Assembly (NCBI RefSeq): GCF_017744015.1
Contig: NZ_JAGHRA010000002.1
Location: 248,001 to 312,000, forward strand
Origin: Paracoccus sp. R12_2
GTDB lineage: Bacteria > Pseudomonadota > Alphaproteobacteria > Rhodobacterales > Rhodobacteraceae
Length of the DNA: 64,000 nt
Direction of reading: 5' to 3'
Position 1 is the stretch's first letter; every line of letters begins with the position of its first letter. The notes below the pieces were generated by a model. That model was not told where the DNA came from. It saw only the letters and a program-made list of their open reading frames with translations, and did no database searches. Both the position numbers and the translations under genes were made by a program. Below, piece by piece: positions 30,497 to 39,684 of this stretch.

Positions 30497-32103
30497 CCGC
30501 GCCGCGCGACCGCCAGGATCAGGTCCGACGCCTTTTCGGCGATCATCGTGACCGGCGCATGGGTGTTGCCCGAGATGATCGACGGCATGACCCCGGCATC
30601 CGCGATGCGCAATCCGTCGATCCCGTTGACGCGCAGTTGCGGATCGACCACCGCGCCCGCATCCTGTCCCATGCGCGTGGTGCCCACAGGGTGGAAGATG
30701 GTGGTGCCGACATCGCCCGCAGCATGGGCAAGCTCTGCGTCTGATTGCAGATCTGCGCCGGGTTTCATCTCTTGCGGGTTGAACGACGCCATCCGGCGCG
30801 TCTGCATCAGCCGCCGCGCGTGGCGCAGGCTTTCGACGGCCACCCGTCGATCTCCTTCTGTCGAAAGATAGCCCGGCGCGATGGCAGGCGCGGCACCCGG
30901 ATCGGATGAGGTGACATGACTGTGCCCGGTGCTTTCGGGGCGCAGATTGCACACCGAGATGGTCAGCGCCGGAAAATCATGCAGCGGGTCACCGAACTTT
31001 TCCAGCGACAATGGTTGGACATGATATTCGATATTCGCCGTTTCGAACGCGTCGGAAGATTTCGCGAAGATCCCCAGTTGGCTGGGCGCCATCGACATCG
31101 GACCCGACCGGCGCAGCGCATATTCCAGCGCAATTCCGGCCTTGCCCCAGATGGTCCTGGCCCTGTCGTTCAGCGTCCGCGCCCCGCTGATGCGGAAGAC
31201 GGTGCGCAGTTGCAGGTGATCCTGCAGGTTCTCACCCACGCCCGGCAGATCCAGGACTGTCGGGATCCCCAGATCGGCAAGGCGCTGCGCCTGACCGATC
31301 CCGCTGAGTTCAAGGATCGCGGGCGAATTGATCGCACCGGCAGCCAGCACGATCTGGAACCCGGTCCGCGCGTGCCAGCTTTGTCCACCTTGCGAGAAGA
31401 TCACGCCGGTCGCACGCCGTCCCTCGAATGTCAGTCGGCTGACCTGGGCGTTGGTCTGGATGCGCAGATTGGCGCGGCGTCTGGCCGGATCAAGAAATGC
31501 CTTGCGCGCGTTCCAGCGCCAGCCTGCGCGTTGGGTGACCGGAAAATAACCCACGCCTTCGTTGTCACCGCAGTTGAAGTCGGTACAGGCGGGCAAGCCC
31601 AGTTCCTGCGCGGCCTCGGCGACGGCATCAAGGATCGGCCAGTTCAGCCGCTGTCGTTCGACCCTCAGCTCGCCCTGGTCGCCGTGCAGATCGCTGCCGG
31701 GTTCGTAGTGCCGTTCCGATTTGCGGAAATAGGGCAGCACATCATCCCAGCCCCATCCTGCATTGCCCATCTGTCGCCAGCGGTCGTAATCCGCCGCCTG
31801 CCCGCGCATGTAGATCATGCCGTTGATCGAGGAACAGCCGCCCAGCACCCGCCCGCGCGGATAGCTCAGCCGACGCCCGTTCAGGCCGGGCTCGGGCTGG
31901 GTCTGGTAACACCAGTCCAGCGTCGGGTCGCCCATGGCATAGAGATAGCCGACCGGAACATGCACCCACAGCCGGTTGTCGCTTCCGCCAGCTTCCAGCA
32001 GCAGGACCCGGTTCCTGGGATCGGCCGACAGCCGGTTGGCCAACACGCACCCGGCCGACCCCGCGCCGACAATGATGTAATCATATTCGCCGAAATCCTG
32101 CAT
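30493..32103 (-). CDS. GMC family FAD-dependent oxidoreductase (choline dehydrogenase-like)
   Basis: The enzyme has 536 residues. The N-terminal FAD motif is DYIIVGAGSAGCVLANRLS. GMC signature 1 is PRGRVLGGCSSINGMIYMRG and signature 2 is GAINSPAILELSGIG. The C-terminal catalytic region has FHPVGTTRMG and GNTHAPVTMIAEKASDLI, with the expected His and Asn/His pair. It oxidises an alcohol group with FAD, but the substrate is not readable; BetA-like sequences act on choline, polyethylene glycols and other alcohols. It follows putA on the same strand with a 79-base gap, so co-transcription is possible. Confidence 0.9.
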   Translation of the reverse strand: MQDFGEYDYIIVGAGSAGCVLANRLSADPRNRVLLLEAGGSDNRLWVHVPVGYLYAMGDPTLDWCYQTQPEPGLNGRRLSYPRGRVLGGCSSINGMIYMRGQAADYDRWRQMGNAGWGWDDVLPYFRKSERHYEPGSDLHGDQGELRVERQRLNWPILDAVAEAAQELGLPACTDFNCGDNEGVGYFPVTQRAGWRWNARKAFLDPARRRANLRIQTNAQVSRLTFEGRRATGVIFSQGGQSWHARTGFQIVLAAGAINSPAILELSGIGQAQRLADLGIPTVLDLPGVGENLQDHLQLRTVFRISGARTLNDRARTIWGKAGIALEYALRRSGPMSMAPSQLGIFAKSSDAFETANIEYHVQPLSLEKFGDPLHDFPALTISVCNLRPESTGHSHVTSSDPGAAPAIAPGYLSTEGDRRVAVESLRHARRLMQTRRMASFNPQEMKPGADLQSDAELAHAAGDVGTTIFHPVGTTRMGQDAGAVVDPQLRVNGIDGLRIADAGVMPSIISGNTHAPVTMIAEKASDLILAVARRG

Positions 32104-32182
32104 CCTGCCCCCCGAAATCCTGACGGAAAGCTAGGGCAGGATGCGGCGGGGCGCCAGTGCCGCGCCCCGCTTCTCCGTCATG

Positions 32183-35100
32183 TCATTCCGCCGCGGCCAG
32201 CAGAGAGGCGTTGCCCCCCGATGCAGTCGTGTCGATGCAGAGATGGCGTTCAAGGATCGCATAGGACGCCAGCTCGGCCGAACAGACCAGCGGGACGATG
32301 ATCCCGTCGCGCGCCGCCAGCGCCTGCCGATAGTGGCGGGCCTGTTCCTCGGGGCCGTCGAACGCCACCACGGCCATGCCGGACAGCGATTTCAACGCAT
32401 TGGCGTCCAGATGCCCACCCACGACGACCGCCGCGCAGCCCTGCGACGCGGCAATGGCTGCCTGTTCGTCCGCATTCGGACCAAGGCACAGGACGGTGCC
32501 GCGCGAATGGGTGGTCAGGCGGTTCGATTCCCCGGTCGGTCCGGGCAGGACGACCGTCTCGCGCGGTGTCGCGGTATCGGTCAGTGCGCCGTCCAGATCC
32601 TTCTGGATCCGAACTGGATCGGCCTCGTCACCGGCCACGGACGGCTTGCGAGAGATCTGAACCGCGCGGAAACGCGGGACATAATGCGGCCCGCCGGCCT
32701 TGGGTCCGGTCCCCGACAACCCTTCGCCGCCGAAAGGCTGGCTGCCGACGATGGCGCCGATCTGGTTACGGTTCACATACAGGTTGCCGACATTCAGACG
32801 GCTGTCGACATGCTGCACCCGGTCGTCGATCCGCGTATGCAGCCCGAAGGTCAACCCATAACCCGAGGCATTGACCGCACCCAGAACCCGATCCAGGTCG
32901 CTTGCATCGAACCGCGCGACATGCAGAACCGGACCGAAGATTTCCTTCTCGATGTCTTCGACCCCGTTCACGCGGATGGTGACAGGCGCGACATAGTGAC
33001 CGCGCCCCGGGGTTTTCAGCCGGTGCAGGATGCGGCCATCGCTGCGCGCCTTGGCGATGTGATCCTCGATCCCCTGCTTGGCCGCGGACGAAATCACCGG
33101 GCCGACATCTGTTTCCAGATGCCACGGATCGCCCATCCGCAACTCATCCATCGCCCCGTGCAGCATTTCCAGGATCTTGTCCTCGACATCCTGCTGGACA
33201 TAGAGGACGCGCAGCGCTGAGCAGCGCTGGCCAGCCGACTGGAACGAACTGGCCAGGATGTCGCGCACGGCCTGTTCGGGCAGTGCCGTCGAATCGACGA
33301 TCATTGCGTTTAACCCGCCGGTCTCTGCGATCAGCGGCGCATCCGGCGACAGGTTTTCGGCCATCGCCCGGTTGATTGCCTGCGCCGTCGGCAGCGATCC
33401 GGTGAAACATACGCCAGACACGCGCGCATCGCTGGACAACGCGGTGCCGACCACACGCCCCTCGCCAGGCAGCAATTGCAGGGCGTGACGCGGCACCCCT
33501 GCGTCGTGCAGCAGTTGCGTGGCCCGCCACGCGATCAGGCTGGTGGTTTCGGCCGGCTTTGCCAGCACGCCGTTGCCCGCGGCCAAAGCCGCGGCGATCT
33601 GGCCGGTAAAGATCGCCAGGGGGAAGTTCCAGGGCGAAATGCAGGTAAACACCCCGCGCGGCGCGTCTGCGGTGGCGAAATTCGCATAGTAGCGCAGGAA
33701 ATCCACCGCCTCGCGCAGTTCGGCCACGGCGTCGAACATCGACTTGCCCGCCTCGCGACCGATCAGGGCAAACATCTCGCCATAATGTTCCTCGTAAAGA
33801 TCGGCGGCGCGGCGCAACACCTCGGCCCGGCGCTCGGGGGCGTCCTGCCAAGGTCCGGCGGCGTTCAGCGCAGCGTCGATATCCTGCGGCGAGGCATAAC
33901 CCACCTGCCCCACCCGATCGTTCGGGCGCGCGGGGTTTACCTGTTCGATCGTATCGCGGTCCGCGCCGTCACGGTCCGCAGCCAGCAGCGGGCCACCCTG
34001 CCACCGGTGGTCCGCCCATGGCGCACGCGCCTGTTCGATCTGCGCCAGTTCCAGAGGATCGCGCAGATCGAAACCTTTCGAGTTCGCGCGGTCGGGTGCG
34101 AACAGCTTTTCCGGGCGAACCACGCCGCGCGCTGGCGTGCCGGCCGCCGCCTGCCATTCGGCAATGGGATCCGGCGCCACATCCTCGGGGCGAAGATCCT
34201 CATCGACGATGCGGTTCACAAAGCTGGAATTCGCGCCGTTCTCCAACAGGCGGCGAACCAGATAGGCCAGCAGATCCTCGTGCGCGCCGACCGGCGCATA
34301 GATGCGGCAGCGGGTCTTGTGGCGCGTCTTGACGATGTCGTGCAGCGCCTCGCCCATGCCATGCAGACGCTGAAATTCGAAGTTCCGATCATCGCCCGCC
34401 AGTTCCAGGATCGCGGCGACGGAGTGGGCGTTATGGGTTGCGAATTGTGGATAGATGCGCGGGCTGTCCAGCAGTTTCCGCGCACAGCAGATCCAGGCCA
34501 CGTCGGTCGCGGGCTTGTGGGTCCAGACCGGGAAGCCGGGCAGACCCTCGACCTGATACCGCTTGATCTCGGTATCCCAATAGGCGCCCTTGACAAGCCG
34601 GACCATAAGCTTGCGGTCCAGTCTTTCGGCCAATGCATCAAGCCAGTCGATGGTCGCGCTGGCGCGCTTGCCATAGGCTTGGACGACGACGCCGAAGCCG
34701 TCCCATCCGGCCAGGGAAGGATCCGACAGAACCGCCTGAATGACGTCCAGCGAGATGTCCAGCCGGTCCGCTTCTTCGGCGTCAATGTTCAGGCCCATCC
34801 CGGCATCTTTCGCCATCCGGCACAGGCGCAGGGCCACCGGCACCAGTTCGGCCATCACGCGATCCCGCTGGGTTTCCTCATATCGCGGATGCAGTGCCGA
34901 CAGCTTGATCGAAATGCCGGGATTGTCGCGGATATCGCCCTTGTTCGCCTCGCCGGCCAGTGCCTTGATCGCGCCCTCGTAGGCAGCCTGATAGGCGCGG
35001 GCATCCCTTTCGGTCCGCGCCGCCTCGCCCAGCATGTCGTAGCTGTATGTATAACCCTGCTCGACCCTTTCGCGACCGCGCTTGATGGCGGATTTCACCG

Positions 35101-35626
35101 TCTCGCCCAACACGAATTGCTGACCCATCTCGCGCATCGCGCGGTGAACGGCGGTACGGATCACGGGCTCGCCCAGGCGGCGGATGGCGTTGCGCAGATG
35201 GCCTGCGATCCCCGGCGACTGATCGTCGCGCAGCACCCTGCCCGTCAGCATCAGCGCCCAGGTCGAGGCGTTGACCAGCGACGAGGACGACTTGCCCATG
35301 TGCTGCCCCCATTCGGACGGCGCGATCTTGTCCTCGATCAGTTCGTCCATGGTCTCGGCGTCGGGCACGCGCAGCAGGGCCTCGGCCAGACACATCAGCG
35401 CCACGCCCTCTTCGGTCGAAAGACCGTATTCGGCCAGAAACACTTCCATCATGCCCGGCTTGCGGTCGGACCTGATCGCGCGGACCAGATCGGCGGCACT
35501 GGCGGCGATGCGGATGCGGGCAGGTTCATCGGGGGCAAGGTCGCGCATCAATTCGGCGATCAGCTGTTCTTCGTCGCCCAGATGCAATTCGCGGATCGTC
35601 TGACGGATGTGGTCAAGTTGGATCAT
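32183..35626 (-). CDS. putA: Bifunctional proline dehydrogenase / glutamate-semialdehyde dehydrogenase PutA
   Basis: PutA converts proline to glutamate in two coupled steps. The protein has 1147 residues. The proline dehydrogenase barrel covers roughly residues 150-450 (LNIDAEEADRL and LMVRLVKGAYWDTEIK, and YAPVGAHEDLLAYLVRRLLENGANSSFV). The aldehyde dehydrogenase half spans about 510-970, with SPWNFPLAIFTG, the glutamate in ETGGLNAM and the catalytic cysteine in AGQRCSALR near residue 800. A C-terminal extension of about 170 residues follows. There is no N-terminal ribbon-helix-helix domain, so it is not a self-regulating trifunctional PutA. Regulation may come from a divergent Lrp-type gene elsewhere; none is adjacent. 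Confidence 0.97.
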   Translation of the reverse strand: MIQLDHIRQTIRELHLGDEEQLIAELMRDLAPDEPARIRIAASAADLVRAIRSDRKPGMMEVFLAEYGLSTEEGVALMCLAEALLRVPDAETMDELIEDKIAPSEWGQHMGKSSSSLVNASTWALMLTGRVLRDDQSPGIAGHLRNAIRRLGEPVIRTAVHRAMREMGQQFVLGETVKSAIKRGRERVEQGYTYSYDMLGEAARTERDARAYQAAYEGAIKALAGEANKGDIRDNPGISIKLSALHPRYEETQRDRVMAELVPVALRLCRMAKDAGMGLNIDAEEADRLDISLDVIQAVLSDPSLAGWDGFGVVVQAYGKRASATIDWLDALAERLDRKLMVRLVKGAYWDTEIKRYQVEGLPGFPVWTHKPATDVAWICCARKLLDSPRIYPQFATHNAHSVAAILELAGDDRNFEFQRLHGMGEALHDIVKTRHKTRCRIYAPVGAHEDLLAYLVRRLLENGANSSFVNRIVDEDLRPEDVAPDPIAEWQAAAGTPARGVVRPEKLFAPDRANSKGFDLRDPLELAQIEQARAPWADHRWQGGPLLAADRDGADRDTIEQVNPARPNDRVGQVGYASPQDIDAALNAAGPWQDAPERRAEVLRRAADLYEEHYGEMFALIGREAGKSMFDAVAELREAVDFLRYYANFATADAPRGVFTCISPWNFPLAIFTGQIAAALAAGNGVLAKPAETTSLIAWRATQLLHDAGVPRHALQLLPGEGRVVGTALSSDARVSGVCFTGSLPTAQAINRAMAENLSPDAPLIAETGGLNAMIVDSTALPEQAVRDILASSFQSAGQRCSALRVLYVQQDVEDKILEMLHGAMDELRMGDPWHLETDVGPVISSAAKQGIEDHIAKARSDGRILHRLKTPGRGHYVAPVTIRVNGVEDIEKEIFGPVLHVARFDASDLDRVLGAVNASGYGLTFGLHTRIDDRVQHVDSRLNVGNLYVNRNQIGAIVGSQPFGGEGLSGTGPKAGGPHYVPRFRAVQISRKPSVAGDEADPVRIQKDLDGALTDTATPRETVVLPGPTGESNRLTTHSRGTVLCLGPNADEQAAIAASQGCAAVVVGGHLDANALKSLSGMAVVAFDGPEEQARHYRQALAARDGIIVPLVCSAELASYAILERHLCIDTTASGGNASLLAAAE

Positions 35627-35735
35627 GTCGCCTTCCTCTCAGTACCCTGCCCGCGCAGCACCGCGAATCGCCGGGCGGTTGCGCGCAATTTCCCCACGGT
35701 CTATCTGCTGGCAGGAAAGATCAACAGAGGCAGCC

Positions 35736-35900
35736 ATGATCATACTAGCAGCGCTTCTTCTTGGCGCAGTCCTTGGCTGGCGTCGCGCGGGGCAACTGGG
35801 CGGCGACACCCGCGACCGGTTGCAGTATGCTGCAGGCTTCGCGATGGCCCTTGGTGTCGCGGGCGTCCTGGTCACCGTCATCATCGACCGGATGATCTGA
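35736..35900 (+). CDS. 54-residue membrane protein upstream of VWA gene
   Basis: This short gene encodes MIILAALLLGAVLGW, a basic loop (RRAGQLGGDTRDRLQ) and a second hydrophobic segment (YAAGFAMALGVAGVLVTVII), i.e. a two-helix membrane hairpin. AGAGG precedes the ATG. Its TGA overlaps the ATG of the VWA gene by one base (TGATG), so the two are translationally coupled. That coupling and its conservation of a clean membrane pattern support a real gene. The function is unknown. Confidence 0.75.
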   Translation: MIILAALLLGAVLGWRRAGQLGGDTRDRLQYAAGFAMALGVAGVLVTVIIDRMI

Positions 35901-37081
35901 TGTTCGTGCCGTTCCTCGACGCGCTTCGGCGAAACGGGGTCCCGGTGTCGCTGAGGGAATGGCTGGACCTGATGGCCGGCATGCGCGCCGGTCTGACCGG
36001 CTGGACGGTCGACGGTTTCTATCACTTCGCCCGTCTGGCGCTGGTGAAGGACGAACGTCATCTGGACCGCTTCGACCGCGCCTTTTCCGAAAGCTTCGCA
36101 GGTCTTGAAGCGGTCCCGGTCGAAGCGCTGGTCCATGAACAGGCCATCCCCAGGGAATGGTTGGAAAAACTGGCCGAAAAGCTGCTCAGCGATGAGGAGC
36201 GCGCGCAGATCGAGGGCAGCGGCAGTTTCGAGAAGCTGATGGAGAAACTGCGCGAACGTCTGGCCGAACAGCAGGGCCGTCATCAGGGCGGCAACAAATG
36301 GATCGGCACGGCGGGGACCTCGCCCTTCGGGGCCTATGGATACAATCCCGAGGGCGTGCGGATCGGCCAGGACACAAGCCGCCACCGCCGCGCCGTCAAG
36401 GTCTGGGACAAGCGCGAATTTCGCGATTTCGACGACAGTGTGGAATTGGGCACCCGCAACATCAAGGTCGCGTTGAAGCGATTGCGGCAATGGGCGCGAC
36501 ACGGCGCCGAGGACGAACTGGACCTGCCCGCCACCATTCGTTCGACCGCCGAACACGGCTATATCGACGTGAAGACGCGGCCGGAACGCCACAACGCCGT
36601 CAAGGTGGTGCTGTTTCTGGATGTGGGCGGCAGCATGGACGATCACACGCGGCTGGTGAACGAATTGTTCAGCGCGGCGCGCGCCGAATTCAAGCACATG
36701 CAGTTCTTCTATTTCCACAACTGTCTCTATGAGGGCGTGTGGACCGACAACCGCCGCAGATGGGCCGAGCAGACCCCGACATGGGATGTGCTGCATCGTT
36801 TTGGCAGCGACTACAAATGCATCTTCGTGGGCGACGCCTCGATGTCGCCCTATGAAATCGTCGCGCCGGGTGGTGCCAACGAACACTGGAACCCCGAAAC
36901 CGGCGAGACCTGGCTGCGCCGCGCGTGCCAGACCTGGCCCGACCATGTCTGGCTGAACCCGGTCCCCCAAAAACACTGGCGTCATACGCAATCGATCGCC
37001 ATGATCGGACAGATCTTCGAGAACCGGATGATGCCTTTGACACTGGACGGGCTGACCCAGGCGATGCGCGTACTGAGATGA
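35900..37081 (+). CDS. CoxE-like von Willebrand factor A domain protein
   Basis: The protein has 393 residues. The first half is helical and charged (EKLAEKLLSDEERAQ and EKLRERLAEQQGRHQGG). The C-terminal VWA domain contains VVLFLDVGGSMDDH, a variant metal-ion site (DxGxS instead of DxSxS), and ends WLNPVPQKHWRHTQSIAMI. CoxE-type VWA proteins normally work with a MoxR/CoxD AAA ATPase to assemble or activate metalloenzymes. No such ATPase is adjacent in this window. It is coupled to the 54-residue membrane protein upstream and, by a 4-base overlap, to the DedA gene downstream. Confidence 0.88.
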   Translation: MFVPFLDALRRNGVPVSLREWLDLMAGMRAGLTGWTVDGFYHFARLALVKDERHLDRFDRAFSESFAGLEAVPVEALVHEQAIPREWLEKLAEKLLSDEERAQIEGSGSFEKLMEKLRERLAEQQGRHQGGNKWIGTAGTSPFGAYGYNPEGVRIGQDTSRHRRAVKVWDKREFRDFDDSVELGTRNIKVALKRLRQWARHGAEDELDLPATIRSTAEHGYIDVKTRPERHNAVKVVLFLDVGGSMDDHTRLVNELFSAARAEFKHMQFFYFHNCLYEGVWTDNRRRWAEQTPTWDVLHRFGSDYKCIFVGDASMSPYEIVAPGGANEHWNPETGETWLRRACQTWPDHVWLNPVPQKHWRHTQSIAMIGQIFENRMMPLTLDGLTQAMRVLR

Positions 37082-37683
37082 AAGCCGAATTGCTGGCCCT
37101 GTTGCCGCAATGGGGACCGTGGATCGTCGCGGTCTCGGCCTTCCTGTCATGCATGATGATCCCGGTTCCGACCTCGTTCCTGCTGCTGACGGCGGGTGCG
37201 TTGACGGGCACCGGCCATCTGCAACTGCCAGAATTGATGATCGCCGCCGCCCTGGGCGGCACGATGGGGGACTCGACGGCATTCCTGCTTGCGCGCCGGA
37301 TCGAGCCGCGGCTGCGCCGGATCGGGCCGCGGCTGCGCCGGATCGGGCATCGCACGGCGCGGGCCATGGACCGGGCGCGCGGGCTGCTGGAACGGCGCGG
37401 CACGCTGGCGGTATTCCTGTCGCGCTGGCTTGTGACGCCATTGGGGCCGCCGATGAACTATGTCGCCGGTGCGTCCGGCATTGCGCTGCCGCGTTTCGTC
37501 GCCGCATCGGCGGCCGGCGAAGCGTTATGGGCAGCCCTGCATCTGCTGGCCGGGCATGTGCTTGGACGGCAGGTTCACCGGACCGAATCGGCGGCGTTGA
37601 AGGCAGTGGCAATCGGCGCGACGCTGGCGGCGCTGTTCTGGCTGATCCGCCGCGCGTGGCACCGAAGGACGACGTCCTGCTGA
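37078..37683 (+). CDS. DedA/VTT family membrane protein
   Basis: The protein has 201 residues. The VTT-type core is visible: the re-entrant loop FLSCMMIPVPTSFLLLTAGAL, GGTMGDSTAFLLAR, then FLSRWLVTPLGPPMNYVAGASG, the conserved R-x-P-region of DedA proteins, and a last membrane helix. DedA proteins act in lipid carrier or phospholipid translocation and membrane homeostasis. The basic cytoplasmic loop contains a perfect tandem duplication of seven residues (RRIGPRL). The start overlaps the VWA stop by 4 bases. Confidence 0.82.
   Translation: MKAELLALLPQWGPWIVAVSAFLSCMMIPVPTSFLLLTAGALTGTGHLQLPELMIAAALGGTMGDSTAFLLARRIEPRLRRIGPRLRRIGHRTARAMDRARGLLERRGTLAVFLSRWLVTPLGPPMNYVAGASGIALPRFVAASAAGEALWAALHLLAGHVLGRQVHRTESAALKAVAIGATLAALFWLIRRAWHRRTTSC
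37306..37347 (+). repeat. 21-base perfect tandem duplication inside the DedA gene
   Basis: The 21-base unit at 37306-37326, beginning CCGCGGCTGCGCC, is repeated without change at 37327-37347. It keeps the frame and duplicates seven residues in a basic cytoplasmic loop, so it probably arose recently by slippage. Confidence 0.85.
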
Positions 37684-37747
37684 TATCGCCCGCGGGACGC
37701 GAAATGCATGATTGATCCCCACGCGCCGCCGCCCCACATATGACGAC

Positions 37748-38434
37748 ATGCTGAAACTGACCCCGATCCTGCTGCTTATCGCCTATCTTGCCGTCATGTG
37801 GTTCTTTTCCGCATGGCGCCTGAAGCAGGAACTGAACGAGAAATCGACGCCGCTGAACCATCCACGCCTGACGCCGATGCTGAAACGTCTGGGCGAGGCG
37901 ATGGACCTGCCGCCGGTCAAGGCGCATATCTACGAGGTCGAGCCGGTCAACGGTCTTGCCGCACCCGACGGGCGGATCTTTCTGACGCGCGGCTTCATCC
38001 GCAAGCTGGATGCCTGCGAGGTCACCCCCGAAGAACTTGCCAGCGTGATCGCACATGAACTGGGCCATGTGGCGCATGGCCACGCCCGGCGCCGGATGAT
38101 CGATTTCGCAGGTCAGAATGCCATTCGGCTGGCCCTGGCCGGCATTCTGGGCCGGTTCCTGCCGGGATTCGGAACGTGGATCGCGGGCATGGTCGCCAGC
38201 GCGGTTGCCGCACGCCTGTCGCGCCAGGACGAATTCGAGGCGGACCGGTTCGCCAGTGCCCTGATGACCCGCGCGGGTTTCGGGACCGAGCCGCAAAAAT
38301 CCCTGTTTCGCAAGCTGGACGCCCTGTCCGGCAATCGCGGCGCCGGCGCGCCGGCCTGGCTTCTGTCGCATCCGCCCACCGCGCGCCGAATCGCCGCCAT
38401 CGAGGCGCACGAGCAGCGCTGGTCCGACCGCTGA
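37748..38434 (+). CDS. M48 family zinc metalloprotease
   Basis: The protein has 228 residues. An N-terminal membrane anchor (ILLLIAYLAVMWFFSAW) precedes the peptidase domain. The zinc site is HELGH at residues 103-107 with the third ligand Glu164 in EFEADRF, and HPPTARRIAAIE closes the domain. M48 proteases of this small form take part in envelope quality control. The ATG at 37748 gives a clean anchor; codons upstream are not membrane-like. It lies between the DedA gene (64-base gap) and the hydrolase-like gene in the same direction. Confidence 0.92.
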   Translation: MLKLTPILLLIAYLAVMWFFSAWRLKQELNEKSTPLNHPRLTPMLKRLGEAMDLPPVKAHIYEVEPVNGLAAPDGRIFLTRGFIRKLDACEVTPEELASVIAHELGHVAHGHARRRMIDFAGQNAIRLALAGILGRFLPGFGTWIAGMVASAVAARLSRQDEFEADRFASALMTRAGFGTEPQKSLFRKLDALSGNRGAGAPAWLLSHPPTARRIAAIEAHEQRWSDR

Positions 38435-38493
38435 TCGACGACTTGCCGACGCATGGATTTTTCCTAGACTACCGCGTGTCAATGAGGAATTCG

Positions 38494-39684
38494 ATGACGC
38501 GTCCATTTCGCCGACAGATCCTGTACATCCCCGGCTTCGATCCCATTCCGCCCCGTCGCTATCGCGAACTGTATCGGCGCGAGGCGGCGCGTCAGGCGCG
38601 CGTCTCGGGCTACAGGATCCAGATGACTTCGCGGCCGCGAACGGTCGGATTCGGCTGGCAAAGCCATGGCGCCTTCGCGGACGGCACCGCCGACGCTGTA
38701 TTCGAGGTGCTGGTTTGGGACGATCTGGTTCAGGATTCGATGCAGCGCGGCATCGCGGGCACCTATCTTCAGTTGGTCACGACGGCCTGGGCCTATATCG
38801 GGTCGGGGGCTCTGTTCAGGCTGATGCGCTTGCGGCGCGGGCCGGTTCTGGCGGCTCTGTATCCGATCGCGGTGTTGCTGGTTCAGGCGATCATCGCCCT
38901 GCTGGCCGCATCGGCTGCGGCATGGCTGGGGGCTGAGGTTGCGGGCTGGTGGCTGGGCGTGCCGGTCGGATTGGCGATGATATGGGCGGTGCTGGTCGGG
39001 TTCCGGCGCATCGATAACAGGATCTTCGCCTATTACCTGATGCATGACTATGCGTTCACCGCCCGCCATGGCGGCGCCTATCCGGGCGCGCTGGAAGCCC
39101 GGCTGGCCGAATTCGCCGATCGGTTGGCCAACGCGCTGGCCGAGGAGGTGGACGAGGTGCTGGTGGTCGGGCATTCCTCGGGCGCGTATCTGGCCATATC
39201 GCTGCTGGCCGACGTGATCCGCGCGGGAGGGCTGCGACCAGACGGTCCCGCCCTGTCCCTGCTGACGCTGGGGCATGTGGTGCCGATGGCCTCGTTCCTT
39301 CCGCGCGCAGACAGGCTGCGCGCGGATCTGGCGTTTCTGTCCGAATGCCCCGAGATCTTCTGGCTGGATGTCAGCGCGCCCGGCGATGCCTGCTGTTTTG
39401 GACTGTGCGATCCGGTCGCGGTGACCGGCGTCGCCGGACCGGCGCAGCGTTGGCCGCTGGTGATGTCGGCCGCGTTCACTCAGACCCTGTCCGCCGAAGA
39501 ACAAAAGAAACTGAAATGGCGCTGGTTCCGGCTGCATTTCCAGTATCTGTGCGCCTTCGACCGACCCGGCGACTATGATTACTTCGCCATCACCAGCGGT
39601 CCTTTGTCGCTGGCGCAGCGTTTCGCGCATCGGCCGCATTCCCCCGGTCGCATCACGCGGCCTGCGGGACGGGGCGTCGCGTGA
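38494..39684 (+). CDS. Conserved hydrolase-like protein with two membrane segments
   Basis: The protein has 396 residues. It starts with RQILYIPGFDPIPPRRYREL, resembling the first strand and oxyanion loop of an alpha/beta hydrolase. Two hydrophobic segments in the middle follow (VLAALYPIAVLLVQAIIALL and AGWWLGVPVGLAMIWAVLVG). The C-terminal half contains the nucleophile elbow VVGHSSGAYLA. A membrane-bound lipase or esterase is the best guess; the family is not characterised to my knowledge. GAGGAA precedes the ATG at 38494; another ATG lies at 38482. The stop overlaps the P450 start by one base. Confidence 0.75.
   Translation: MTRPFRRQILYIPGFDPIPPRRYRELYRREAARQARVSGYRIQMTSRPRTVGFGWQSHGAFADGTADAVFEVLVWDDLVQDSMQRGIAGTYLQLVTTAWAYIGSGALFRLMRLRRGPVLAALYPIAVLLVQAIIALLAASAAAWLGAEVAGWWLGVPVGLAMIWAVLVGFRRIDNRIFAYYLMHDYAFTARHGGAYPGALEARLAEFADRLANALAEEVDEVLVVGHSSGAYLAISLLADVIRAGGLRPDGPALSLLTLGHVVPMASFLPRADRLRADLAFLSECPEIFWLDVSAPGDACCFGLCDPVAVTGVAGPAQRWPLVMSAAFTQTLSAEEQKKLKWRWFRLHFQYLCAFDRPGDYDYFAITSGPLSLAQRFAHRPHSPGRITRPAGRGVA

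Noticed and set aside
33476..35899. Long plus-strand open frame running antisense through putA into the VWA gene
   Set aside because: It is a GC-rich shadow frame of putA with no recognisable domain; only the part from 35900 on is the real VWA gene.
35639..38506. 955-codon minus-strand open frame opposite the VWA, DedA and M48 genes
   Set aside because: Covers three recognisable genes in antisense and shows low-complexity Arg/Pro/Ala sequence.
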